DNA of 64,000 nucleotides. It comes from Clostridium swellfunianum. GTDB taxonomy: Bacteria > Bacillota > Clostridia > Clostridiales > Clostridiaceae. Positions 42,049 to 50,111 of the stretch are shown one piece after another (position 1 is the stretch's first letter; each line of letters begins with the position of its first letter). The position numbers were made by a program, and so were the translations under genes. The stretch lies in assembly GCF_023656515.1 (NCBI RefSeq), contig NZ_JAMOFV010000006.1:1587242-1651241 (forward strand), read 5' to 3'. A model generated the notes under the pieces. That model saw nothing but the letters and a program-made list of their open reading frames with translations. It was not told the DNA's origin and did not search any database.

Positions 42049-42062
42049 AGTTATCGTTTACA
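42049..42062 (-). promoter_or_regulatory. cre site (CcpA) upstream of the sugar ABC operon
   Basis: TGTAAACGATAACT on the minus strand matches the cre consensus TGWAANCGNTNWCA at 13 of 14 positions. The rest of the region 41993-42366 holds no gene. It is AT-rich, and no clear core promoter could be fixed. Confidence 0.7.
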
Positions 42063-42366
42063 AAATATTAGAATAATTGATTGTTAAAATATGGAATGTA
42101 ATAGATAATTGCTTATTGCCTGGACTTCTTTTTATGAAAACATTTGCTGTCTTTCTATACTATAATGGATTTTAAAAATGTTAGATATGTTTTTTTTTGT
42201 CCTCAATATGTATTTACTTGCTGTATTTATTACCCACAAATGTTGTATCAAAACATGCAGACAATAAATATTTTTTTGTCAATCCTCTTTCAGACACTCG
42301 TATGAAGACGTTACCCCTGCTTACGGCAAAGCAAATAAAACACCCATATTTATAGTTTTTTTTAAT

Positions 42367-42429
42367 ATAATAATATAAGCAAGGGCAGTAGTTTTTAATG
42401 GAAACTACTGCCCTTGCTTATATTATTAT
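42367..42429 (-). terminator. Long perfect hairpin after kdgK
   Basis: A 28-bp perfect stem (42367-42394 with 42402-42429, core GCAAGGGCAGTAGTTT) and a 7-base loop follow the kdgK stop at 42456, with the outer AT part overlapping the immediate downstream bases. The U-tract on the minus strand is mixed (TATATTATTATATT). It acts as a terminator or 3' stabiliser. Confidence 0.65.
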
Positions 42430-42455
42430 ACCTATACACTTACTTCAGCTTACCA

Positions 42456-43403
42456 CTACCTGTCAATATAATTAGTAAGCCCCATAAATTGATTTACTTG
42501 AGAAAGAGTTGGAAAACCTTCAATATCTCCCTTGACCAGGGTAGCCATTGCACCTATTGCATTAGCAAGCTTAGCACAATCATGGAGACTCTTGTTTCTT
42601 AAATATCCTGATAAAAATCCTGCAGCGAAGCCATCACCAGCTCCAACTGTATCAACAGTCTTTTCTATAACATAACCTTCAACAAAAACTTCTTCCTTGC
42701 CATCTGATATAAAGCAACCTTTTTTTCCAACTTTTGTAGCTACTATTTTGCAGCCCATATCTAAAAAAGCTTTAGTTATTTCTTTGTAATCTTCTAAACC
42801 AAGCAGCAGTCTGCCTTCATCAATTCCTGGAAAAATAATATCAGCTTGCTTTGCTACATCCAGCAGCACAGGTTTTGCTTCCTCGATTGTCCAAAGCTTT
42901 AATCTAATATTTGGATCAAAAGATACTAGTACGCCATTTTGCTTAGCAATATCTATGGCCTTATATACACCTTCTCTTGCGCTTTTAGATAGGGCCAGAG
43001 TTATGCCTGTGATGTGAAGAATTTTTGCAGAAGCAATGTATCCCTCATCAATGTCGTTTTCTCCCATAAAGCTAGCTGCAGAATGCTTTCTGTAATAGTA
43101 TATGTTAGGATTTGCATGAGCAAACTGCTCTTTAAATAAAAGCCCTGTCTGGTGTGTTTCATCAATAGACACTCTAGACACGTCTACTCCTTCTCCTCTT
43201 ATGACAGATTTTATATATCTTCCAAACTCATCATTACCAAGTCTTGAAATCCATCCAACATTATGTTCAAGCCTTGCTAAAGCTATTGCTACATTTGATT
43301 CAGCCCCTGCTATGGACATATTAAAATTATGTGCATATCTTAAAGGTCCCTGTGAATCAGGGTTGAAAAGTACCATAGTTTCTCCAAGTGTAACAACTTC
43401 CAT
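42456..43403 (-). CDS. kdgK: 2-keto-3-deoxygluconate kinase (PfkB family)
   Basis: The 315-aa protein starts at ATG 43403 (AAGGAG eight bases upstream). PfkB signatures are present: VTLGETMVLFNP, GAESNVAIALARLEHNVGWISRLG, and the C-terminal DTVGAGDGFAAGFLSGYL with the catalytic Asp. IYYYRKHSAASFM is typical of KDG kinases. It phosphorylates 2-keto-3-deoxygluconate to KDPG, the step after UxaA. KDPG aldolase (eda) is not present in this window. The promoter overlaps two palindromic operators, so substrate-responsive repression is likely. Confidence 0.88.
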   Translation of the reverse strand: MEVVTLGETMVLFNPDSQGPLRYAHNFNMSIAGAESNVAIALARLEHNVGWISRLGNDEFGRYIKSVIRGEGVDVSRVSIDETHQTGLLFKEQFAHANPNIYYYRKHSAASFMGENDIDEGYIASAKILHITGITLALSKSAREGVYKAIDIAKQNGVLVSFDPNIRLKLWTIEEAKPVLLDVAKQADIIFPGIDEGRLLLGLEDYKEITKAFLDMGCKIVATKVGKKGCFISDGKEEVFVEGYVIEKTVDTVGAGDGFAAGFLSGYLRNKSLHDCAKLANAIGAMATLVKGDIEGFPTLSQVNQFMGLTNYIDR

Positions 43404-43422
43404 GAATAACACTCCTTATATC

Positions 43423-43476
43423 GTTTCATATTGTGAACTATAGTTTCATTATATGAAACAACCGTATTAATGTAAA
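43423..43476 (-). promoter_or_regulatory. kdgK promoter with two KdgR-like operators
   Basis: TTTACA (43471-43476), 17 bases, TATAAT (43448-43453) on the minus strand. The -10 lies inside a perfect palindrome GTTTCATTATATGAAAC (43443-43459). A second, imperfect copy GTTTCATATTGTGAAC lies at 43423-43438, about two helical turns away. TGAAAC/GTTTCA half-sites resemble KdgR-type operators. Confidence 0.75.
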
Positions 43477-43640
43477 GCTTCTCTAAACACAAATTACTTA
43501 GTTTAGGTTCTCTTAGATAGAATAATCTCTAAAATTCTGTTAATTTCTTAATTTTAAAAAATTTTAAAGGAGTAAAAGCATTTTATAAGCATGCTAAATA
43601 TAATTAAGACATTTTCAAAAATTATATAGGTTCACATAAT

Positions 43641-43687
43641 AAAAAGGTAAAGAGCGATTATAATTTATAATCACTCTTTACCTTTTT
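43641..43687 (-). terminator. Terminator of the mal (GH4-PTS) operon
   Basis: The stem AAAAAGGTAAAGAG / CTCTTTACCTTTTT with an inner AT hairpin is followed by TTTTTATT on the minus strand. The region 43477-43640 holds nothing recognisable. Confidence 0.85.
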
Positions 43688-43691
43688 ATCT

Positions 43692-45020
43692 TTACTTTAA
43701 TTCCGGCCAATATTCCTTATTAGCTTCAATCATATCATCTAATATCTGTTTTGCAACAAAAGCAGATGGTATTGTTTTATTCATTGTAAATGCCATAAGA
43801 GCTTTTTCATAGGAGCCTTCAATTGCAGCTTCAACAACTAATTTTTCACAAGCTTCCTGCTGCTCTATTAAGCCTTTATAGAAAGTTGGAATTTCACCTA
43901 CACGTATTGGCTCTGGTCCATCTTTAGTAATGTAGGCTGGTATTTCTACCATTGCATCATCTGGCAGATTCTTAACAGCGCCATTGTTTTCAACCATAAC
44001 TAAATGTCTCTTTCTCAGGTCAAAAGTCAAGCTCATAGCTACCTCAACTATAAACTCTCCATGTACTCCTGTAAAGAATTGTGAAAGATCTATTGCCCCA
44101 GTAGCATTATATTGATCTACTGCATCAAAGATTTTCTTTTCTCTTCCTTCCATTACTTCATTAGCTCTAGTACGGTTTTTATCTGCATCTTTAACGATGC
44201 TGTCTCCTAGTAGATAATACTGCATATAAGTATTTGGAAGATACTTAGGGAACATTTTCATTATATGCTTAGCGTTGTCAAAAGTATGAAGCCAGGAGGC
44301 ATCATTATGTCTTACTTCACTTCTTGAATCAGGAGGAATATACCCGTGCTCTCTCACATATGACTTTAATTCCTCTGTTTTATCTTCACCCTTGACTCTT
44401 ATCTTCGTGAACCACCCAAAGTGATTCAAGCCAAAATAATCAGCTTCTATATCATGTCTATCGCAATCCAAAATATTAGCCATATTTCTCATGATTGCCA
44501 CAGGCATATCGCATATGTTTAAAATTCTTGCTTTTGGTCTAAGCTTATGCATTGCTTTTGCAACAATAGCAGCTGGATTAGAGTAATTAACAATCCAATA
44601 ATCTTTGCTAGCATATTTTTCACAGAAATCTATCATTTCAACCATTGGATATATAGTTCTTAGCCCATAAGCTAGTCCTCCTGGACCGCAAGTTTCTTGT
44701 CCAACTACATTATATTTTAACGGAATCTTTTCATCTAATTCTCTTAATTTATATAATCCAACACGCATTTGAGCAAATATAAAGTCCGCATCCTTAAAGG
44801 CTTCTTCTGGATTTGTTGTGAATATAAGCTTAACCTCTGGATCAAACATTTCAACTACTTGCTTTACGATGACTCCAACTTTATTTTGACGTTCTTCATT
44901 TATGTCATATAATCTCAGCTCCGAGATTTTAAAATCTTCTTTTTTTGTAAGCAAGCTTTTAACTATTCCTGGTGTATATGTGCTACCACCACCCGCAATT
45001 ACTAATTTGAATGTGTTCAT
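43692..45020 (-). CDS. malH: GH4 6-phospho-alpha-glucosidase (MalH/GlvA type)
   Basis: The 442-aa protein is GH4: NAD-binding IAGGGSTYTPGIVKSLL, GQETCGPGGLAYG, NYSNPAAIVAKAMH, NICDMP and GLNHFGWF. The CDMP tetrad (Cys ~169, which helps bind Mn2+) is the mark of 6-phospho-alpha-glucosidases; 6-phospho-beta-glucosidases of GH4 usually have CNVP. Length and the end sequence AKQILDDMIEANKEYWP also fit MalH. It cleaves maltose-6'-phosphate and related alpha-glucosides after PTS uptake, using NAD+ and a divalent metal. The PTS gene is 15 bases upstream. Confidence 0.88.
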   Translation of the reverse strand: MNTFKLVIAGGGSTYTPGIVKSLLTKKEDFKISELRLYDINEERQNKVGVIVKQVVEMFDPEVKLIFTTNPEEAFKDADFIFAQMRVGLYKLRELDEKIPLKYNVVGQETCGPGGLAYGLRTIYPMVEMIDFCEKYASKDYWIVNYSNPAAIVAKAMHKLRPKARILNICDMPVAIMRNMANILDCDRHDIEADYFGLNHFGWFTKIRVKGEDKTEELKSYVREHGYIPPDSRSEVRHNDASWLHTFDNAKHIMKMFPKYLPNTYMQYYLLGDSIVKDADKNRTRANEVMEGREKKIFDAVDQYNATGAIDLSQFFTGVHGEFIVEVAMSLTFDLRKRHLVMVENNGAVKNLPDDAMVEIPAYITKDGPEPIRVGEIPTFYKGLIEQQEACEKLVVEAAIEGSYEKALMAFTMNKTIPSAFVAKQILDDMIEANKEYWPELK

Positions 45021-45035
45021 ATATTATGTCCTCCT

Positions 45036-46625
45036 TTAAGCTATTGTTTCTAGAGCCTCATCTACAATGGTTCTAATCTTATTAATTGAAAGCCCGTAAA
45101 CAACTTGAATATTGTTTCCTTTTTTAACAACACCAGCAGCTCCAGTAGCTTTTAGTGCTTTCTCATCAATAACACTATTATCTACTACATCAACTCTAAG
45201 TCTTGAAAAACAATTCTCTACATTTATAATGTTCTTTTTTCCACCAAGAGCATTGATAATCTGAAGTGCCTTTTCCCTATCGTCATTCACTGTGTTTTGT
45301 TGAGTTGCTTTCATCTGCTGTTTAACCTTTGAAGCATTTTCATTTAAATCAACAACGGAATCTGTGTCGTCATCTTCTCTTCCAGGTGTTTTTAAGTTCA
45401 TTTTTTCAATCATGAATTTAAATACTATAAACATAACAACTATTTCTACTAGCCCCATTACTACATACATAGGCCAGTTAGTTCTAGCAATACCTGCTGG
45501 CAGGTTTAATACAAGGAAATCTAAAATACCATTTGTTGCGCACACTCTTACGTTTATTAAATAGACAAACATTTGGAACAGCCCATCAATGACAGAGTAA
45601 ACAAACCAAAGTAATGGAGCTGCAAAAATAAATGTAAATTCTAGAGGCTCAGTAATTCCTGCAATTACTGCAGTTAAGGTTGATGGTATTAACTGAGCTT
45701 TTAAGTTATTGCGTTTTGCTTTCTTTGCAGTGAAATAGAACGCTAAAGCTACACCGATTACTCCAAAGGTTTTAACTAAACCATAGGTTAAGAATCTTGC
45801 TGAATCAGGCATCATCTTGATTGCAGGATCATTAAGCAATGCTAGAAATACAGGTTTAGCTCCAATGATATTTTCTCCATTAATAATCATTTGGTCACCT
45901 ACCGCAGAGTATAGGAACGGAGACCAAATTAAGTGATGTAATCCTGTTGGAATTAAAAATCTGTTTAAGAATCCATAGATAAATACTCCCAGAGCTCCTG
46001 CAGTTTGCATAAAGCCTGTTAAAGCACTTATTCCACTTGCTACAGTTGGCCAAATATAAGTTACTAAAACACTAAACACTGCAACTACTGGTATCATCAT
46101 AATAAATACAAGTTTGCTGTTGCCGTAAGGAGCCATAGCGCCTTTAAATTCTGTGCCTACATATCTGTTATGAATTACAGCCACTAGGATTCCTAGAATC
46201 ATCCCTAGGAAAACACCCATATCTGTTACATGGAATCCAAGTTGAATTGTTTGTCCAGTACCATATAAAGCTCCAGCAGTATCTCCTTTAATTAATTTGC
46301 CAGATAACTCCAGCCACCTGCTGTTTGCACCTAAGAATAATATATAGGACATAATAGCTACAAATGCTGCTTCTGCTTTTTTCTTTTGCGCCATTCCCAT
46401 TGCTATGCCAACACAAAACAGGATACTTAGGTTACCCATAATTGGTGACAGCATGCCATTAAAGAATTTTCCTATTGTCCAAATAACTCCTTTATTAGTA
46501 ACAATAGCTGTGTTTGTAAAAACAGCTGTCAATGCAATTAACATACCTACAATTGGCAGAAATAATACTGGTCCAATCATTGATTTAGCAAATTTTTGCA
46601 TACTGCTTACAATTTTGTCTTTCAT
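45036..46625 (-). CDS. malP: Alpha-glucoside PTS EIICB (MalP/GlvC type)
   Basis: The 529-aa membrane protein begins with an EIIC domain (~1-400; GPVLFLPIVGMLIALTAVF, FLNRFLIPTGLHHLIWSPF, ITEPLEFTFIFAAPLLWF). A linker with many polar residues follows, then an EIIB domain (~455-529) with NVENCFSRLRVDV, whose Cys is the phospho-acceptor. No EIIA domain is attached, so a separate glucose-type EIIA must donate phosphate. It imports and phosphorylates maltose or related alpha-glucosides for MalH. The start has AAGGGGGA upstream. Confidence 0.9.
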   Translation of the reverse strand: MKDKIVSSMQKFAKSMIGPVLFLPIVGMLIALTAVFTNTAIVTNKGVIWTIGKFFNGMLSPIMGNLSILFCVGIAMGMAQKKKAEAAFVAIMSYILFLGANSRWLELSGKLIKGDTAGALYGTGQTIQLGFHVTDMGVFLGMILGILVAVIHNRYVGTEFKGAMAPYGNSKLVFIMMIPVVAVFSVLVTYIWPTVASGISALTGFMQTAGALGVFIYGFLNRFLIPTGLHHLIWSPFLYSAVGDQMIINGENIIGAKPVFLALLNDPAIKMMPDSARFLTYGLVKTFGVIGVALAFYFTAKKAKRNNLKAQLIPSTLTAVIAGITEPLEFTFIFAAPLLWFVYSVIDGLFQMFVYLINVRVCATNGILDFLVLNLPAGIARTNWPMYVVMGLVEIVVMFIVFKFMIEKMNLKTPGREDDDTDSVVDLNENASKVKQQMKATQQNTVNDDREKALQIINALGGKKNIINVENCFSRLRVDVVDNSVIDEKALKATGAAGVVKKGNNIQVVYGLSINKIRTIVDEALETIA

Positions 46626-46705
46626 GAAGAGTCCCCCTTATTAATTTTCTTTTGAACTGATTTTGTGAGATTATAATAGCATATTAAATTGTTGATGTTA
46701 ACGTT

Positions 46706-46753
46706 TGTGAGCGCTTTAGCAACTTGTTGACCAAAAAGTAAACATGTTTACTT
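46706..46753 (-). promoter_or_regulatory. cre-like site and 18-bp palindrome upstream of the mal PTS operon
   Basis: 46706-46719 read on the minus strand is CTAAAGCGCTCACA, a 12/14 match to the cre consensus. At 46736-46753 lies AAGTAAACATGTTTACTT, a perfect palindrome that could bind the adjacent RpiR regulator. A TATAAT-like -10 lies downstream at ~46670. Confidence 0.55.
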
Positions 46754-46755
46754 AT

Positions 46756-46800
46756 AAAAAGGAAACTATCCCAACAATATAGCCTGTTGAGATAGTTTCC
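46756..46800 (-). terminator. Terminator after the RpiR regulator gene
   Basis: On the minus strand, GGAAACTATC pairs with GATAGTTTCC (with an inner CAACA/TGTTG pair) and is followed by TTTTTATAAG. Confidence 0.85.
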
Positions 46801-46807
46801 TTTTTTT

Positions 46808-47533
46808 CTATAATTTATTCATCACTTTATCTAATAAATATTCCATCACAATCATTACCCTTGCATAGAAGTAATTTGCTGTAATGTTTCTGTCATCCAG
46901 TTCTTTATCGTCTAGTATATGAAAGTTTAGATTTGCACGCTTAGCCATATAATTTATAGGCTTCCCTGTGAAAGTAATAATATCGAGCTTATTTTTAGCA
47001 GCATAATCTATTACTTTAGTAATGCTTTCTGTTTCTCCACTTTTTGATATTCCGATTACCATGGCTGCCCCTATTTGATTGGTGTCGTAAACACCATAGG
47101 AGTTTGTTTTAATACATTTAAAGCCCAGCACCATCATCTTTCTCCAGAAAAACTCCGCTATTGGATCTGAAAAACCAGTGGCTGTTATCAAAATAATATC
47201 TTCCCTGTGCTTAATAAGCATAGAGATAAATGAATCTATTTTCTCTTTCTCTATTTCAGCTATGAAGCTTGTAATTTCAGAAGTACGCTCCTGGTTCCTT
47301 TTATTATTTTTTATTATAAAGTTCAACCGGTAGACCATATCAATGTAGCCAGTGTATCCTAGTTTTTTTGATAATTTAATTATGGTAGCCGCAGAAGTAT
47401 AATTTGAATTAGCTACTTCTCTAACCCCTTGTTTTAAAACTGCATCAATATTTTTCAGTATATATTCAAGTATATTTCTTTCCGTTTCAGTCAACTTGTA
47501 ATTATCTGCAATTTTGTAGATATCAAACTTCAT
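46808..47533 (-). CDS. glvR: RpiR-family regulator of the maltose PTS operon (GlvR-like)
   Basis: The 241-aa protein has an N-terminal RpiR helix-turn-helix (~1-75, with YTSAATIIKLSKKLGYTGYIDMVYRL). The SIS sugar-phosphate-binding domain (~105-230) has DIILITATGFSDPIAEFF and GISKSGETESITKVIDYA. It is likely to sense a sugar phosphate and control the malP-malH genes that lie just downstream, as GlvR does for glvAC in B. subtilis. It is transcribed on its own; GGAGG precedes the start. Confidence 0.85.
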   Translation of the reverse strand: MKFDIYKIADNYKLTETERNILEYILKNIDAVLKQGVREVANSNYTSAATIIKLSKKLGYTGYIDMVYRLNFIIKNNKRNQERTSEITSFIAEIEKEKIDSFISMLIKHREDIILITATGFSDPIAEFFWRKMMVLGFKCIKTNSYGVYDTNQIGAAMVIGISKSGETESITKVIDYAAKNKLDIITFTGKPINYMAKRANLNFHILDDKELDDRNITANYFYARVMIVMEYLLDKVMNKL

Positions 47534-47671
47534 ATTATGCCTCCATCATCTATCTGCTGCTTAAATTTTTTTATATTCCAAAACATATTGTTCTTAACCA
47601 GCATAAATATATGTTATTTTATTTAGACAATTTCCGCAAGTTTAAAATAATTAGATGCCTGCAAATAAAAA

Positions 47672-47698
47672 AAGCCCACCTAAATCATAGATGAACTT
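47672..47698 (-). terminator. Terminator after xdhC
   Basis: On the minus strand an 11-pair stem with several G-U pairs (AAGTTCATCTA / TAGGTGGGCTT) is followed by TTTTTTTATTTG. The stem is stable only in the minus-strand RNA. The rest of the 47534-47746 gap holds nothing else. Confidence 0.7.
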
Positions 47699-47746
47699 CT
47701 TATATTTTAAACTATTGAGTCATTGCTATATGCAAAAGCTAATAAG

Positions 47747-48814
47747 CTAAAATACTTCCACCAGAACTTCCATAACTCCACCGCATACCATGCCTTCAGA
47801 CTCTGCCACGTCGTTAGTCATATCTACATGTTCTATAAGGAAGCCTTTATCTAGCATAAGTCCTCTTGCCTTTCTTATTACTTCTGCTTCACTGCAGCCT
47901 CCTCCAATACTTCCAACTGTTCTTCCATCCATATAGGCTATCATTTTGGCGCTGGCCTTTCTTGGTACAGAACCCTTTGAGGATAGTACTGTTATAAGTG
48001 CTTTTGGAACCTCAGTTGCTTCAATTATTTTTTCTGCAACCTCTATATCAAATTCAGGTTGTATAGATTTATCAGCTGAAGAATAAGCTGAGCTCATATT
48101 TTTATAGCTGATAAGCTGTGCTACTATTGAAACTGCTATTTCATCTGGCGTAACAGCTCCTATATCAAGACCTATTGGCGAGTGAACCTGATTCAGCTTT
48201 TCCTTAGAATAACCTTCCTCAAGCAATTCCTCCAACATTCCTTTAGCTCTGCGCTTTGAGCCAATCATGCCCACATACCTAAGCTCATGCTTCAGAACCT
48301 TTCTGAGTATTACTCCATCATACTTGTGCCCTCTAGTTACAGCAACAACATAATCGGAGCTTTTCAAAGTAATTTTATCAAAAACTTTTTCAAAGCTTTC
48401 ACAAATTACTTCGTCAGCCTCAGGGAAACGCTGTGCATTTGCAAAGGAAGGCCTGTCGTCAACAATTGTAACAGAAAAGCCTACTCTTGCTGCAAACTCT
48501 GATAGAGGCTTTGATATATGACCTCCACCAAAAACTATTAGCCGAGGTTTGGGCGCAAAAGGCTCTATTAATAAGGCTTTTTCATCTTCCAAATTAACAA
48601 TACGAATCCTCCCAGTGCTTAGACAAAGTTCTATTTCCTTATTAATCTGTTCTGTAAGCGGAATTAATTTATTTTTTACTTCCTCGTTTGCTAAAATTAT
48701 CTTCGATGATATGGTGCCGCCTGTCTTATTATGCAGATCTAGATAGGTGAGCATTACACAACCTTCACCTAGGCTTAAATTATTCACTAATGCTTTGTAT
48801 GCTTCTTCCAACAT
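47747..48814 (-). CDS. xdhC: XdhC/CoxI-family molybdoenzyme maturation factor
   Basis: The 355-aa protein starts at ATG 48814. Residues ~90-235 form the XdhC Rossmann domain (LIVFGGGHISKPLSEFA, VAVTRGHKYDGVIL and GMIGSKRRAKGM). The C-terminal part (~265-355) is the CoxI-like domain that usually comes first (ALITVLSSKGSVPRKASAKM, GSIGGGCSEAEV, and a terminal CGGVMEVLVEV with Cys). So the two domains are in a swapped order. XdhC inserts or protects the sulfurated Mo cofactor for xanthine dehydrogenase. It lies at the end of the Mo-enzyme cluster, 50 bases after moaC, and fits the large XDH encoded upstream. Confidence 0.85.
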   Translation of the reverse strand: MLEEAYKALVNNLSLGEGCVMLTYLDLHNKTGGTISSKIILANEEVKNKLIPLTEQINKEIELCLSTGRIRIVNLEDEKALLIEPFAPKPRLIVFGGGHISKPLSEFAARVGFSVTIVDDRPSFANAQRFPEADEVICESFEKVFDKITLKSSDYVVAVTRGHKYDGVILRKVLKHELRYVGMIGSKRRAKGMLEELLEEGYSKEKLNQVHSPIGLDIGAVTPDEIAVSIVAQLISYKNMSSAYSSADKSIQPEFDIEVAEKIIEATEVPKALITVLSSKGSVPRKASAKMIAYMDGRTVGSIGGGCSEAEVIRKARGLMLDKGFLIEHVDMTNDVAESEGMVCGGVMEVLVEVF

Positions 48815-48863
48815 ATTATTCATCCTTCATCTACAGTATAGTCTAATCTCGTCTTCTTCTAAT

Positions 48864-49340
48864 TTAGTTTTTATTTTTTTCATAGGTGCCCGATTTGCCG
48901 CCAGTCTTTTTTAGCAAAACTATCTCACCTATTTCCATTCCCTTGTCCACTGCCTTGCACATGTCATATACGGTAAGAGCTGCAACCGAAGCTCCAGTTA
49001 GTGCCTCCATTTCAACTCCCGTACGATAAGTGCATTTGACTGTACTTATGATACGCACTCTGTTAGGCTCCTCTGCAGTAATATCTAGGTTAATGCCATC
49101 AATAGGCAGCGGGTGACACATGGGTATTAATTCATGTGTCTTTTTTGCTGCCATAATTCCTGCAATTCTTGCACAGGAAAAGACATCTCCCTTTGGAATG
49201 CCTCCTGATACAATCAACTTCAGAGTTTCCTCCTCCATGGTCACTACTGCCTGAGCTTTAGCTTCTCTACTAGTATTTTGCTTATCCCCCACGTCTACCA
49301 TTCTAGCTGCACCATTTTTATCTATGTGCGTTAATTCCAT
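48864..49340 (-). CDS. moaC: Cyclic pyranopterin monophosphate synthase
   Basis: The 158-aa protein is Moa[60 protein letters not shown] and the Lys-rich KKTGGKSG end. It makes cyclic pyranopterin monophosphate, the first pterin step of molybdenum cofactor synthesis (with MoaA, not seen here). It lies between ridA and xdhC and supplies cofactor for the xanthine dehydrogenase. A hairpin upstream separates it from ridA. Confidence 0.95.
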   Translation of the reverse strand: MELTHIDKNGAARMVDVGDKQNTSREAKAQAVVTMEEETLKLIVSGGIPKGDVFSCARIAGIMAAKKTHELIPMCHPLPIDGINLDITAEEPNRVRIISTVKCTYRTGVEMEALTGASVAALTVYDMCKAVDKGMEIGEIVLLKKTGGKSGTYEKNKN

Positions 49341-49460
49341 GTTTTTCCCTCCTTCGAACTATTTATCTATATAAACTAAAATACTATTATTTTCATTCTT
49401 AATAACTTCATATCATTCATTTATCAGCCTTGTTATCTCTTTAAAATATATAGATTTTAA

Positions 49461-49489
49461 GCCCTATGACTTGCTGAGGATCATAGGGC
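49461..49489 (-). terminator. Hairpin between ridA and moaC
   Basis: A perfect 9-bp stem GCCCTATGA / TCATAGGGC is followed by TTAAAATC on the minus strand. The gap 49341-49619 also has three near-copies of TTTACCTGTA (about 49511, 49529 and 49543) in a T-rich stretch; no gene is seen. It may end the purine operon transcript in part. Confidence 0.5.
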
Positions 49490-49619
49490 CTTTTGGGCTT
49501 TGTTTTATTTTTACCTGTACTTTATTTTTTACCTATATTGTTTTACCTGTATTTTAATTTTGTTTTATAATTTTTTATTTAATACTGTAATTGGTGTATA
49601 AGTATTGCATATAAATTGA

Positions 49620-50000
49620 TTAATCTAATAATGCAATAACTTCGATTTCCACTTTAGCATCCTTAGGAAGTCTTGCAACTTCAACACAGGATCTTGCTGG
49701 TGGGTTTGCTGTAAAATACTTTGCATAAACTTCATTCATTGCTGCAAAGTCATTCATATCTTTAATAAATACTAAAGTTTTTACTACCTTATCCAAGGAG
49801 CTTCCTGCTTCTTCTAAGATTGCTTTAACATTTTCAAGTGATTGAGCAGTTGCTTCTTTAATATCAGTAACCAATTCACCTGTTGCAGGATTTACTGGAA
49901 GCTGACCTGAAGTGTAAACAAAATGACCAGCTTTAATAGCTTGTGAATAAGGTCCTATTGCTCCTGGAGCATTATTTGTGCTAACAACTATTTTATCCAT
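49620..50000 (-). CDS. ridA: RidA-family reactive enamine/imine deaminase
   Basis: The 126-aa protein starts at ATG 50000 after AGGAGGG; the longer frame to 50060 is not used. It has [27 protein letters not shown], the ammonia-hydrolysis Arg in [22 protein letters not shown], and standard length. RidA hydrolyses reactive 2-aminoacrylate-type enamines released by PLP enzymes. Diaminopropionate ammonia-lyase in the same cluster produces such an intermediate, which explains the placement. Confidence 0.92.
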   Translation of the reverse strand: MDKIVVSTNNAPGAIGPYSQAIKAGHFVYTSGQLPVNPATGELVTDIKEATAQSLENVKAILEEAGSSLDKVVKTLVFIKDMNDFAAMNEVYAKYFTANPPARSCVEVARLPKDAKVEIEVIALLD

Positions 50001-50111
50001 ATCTTTTTCCCTCCTATTTAGTTTTAATTTATATATATAGAACCTGCTCCTTTTAAACAATGGGAAACTCCGACGAAAGAGTGAAGAAAGGAGCAGAGTT
50101 TCTAACAGTAG

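Noticed and set aside
43692..45020. 6-phospho-beta-glucosidase (LicH/CelF)
   Set aside because: The CDMP tetrad and the maltose-type PTS neighbours favour alpha specificity.
49341..49619. Molybdenum cofactor riboswitch upstream of moaC
   Set aside because: Only a simple hairpin and T-rich repeats are visible; the expected multi-arm structure is not.
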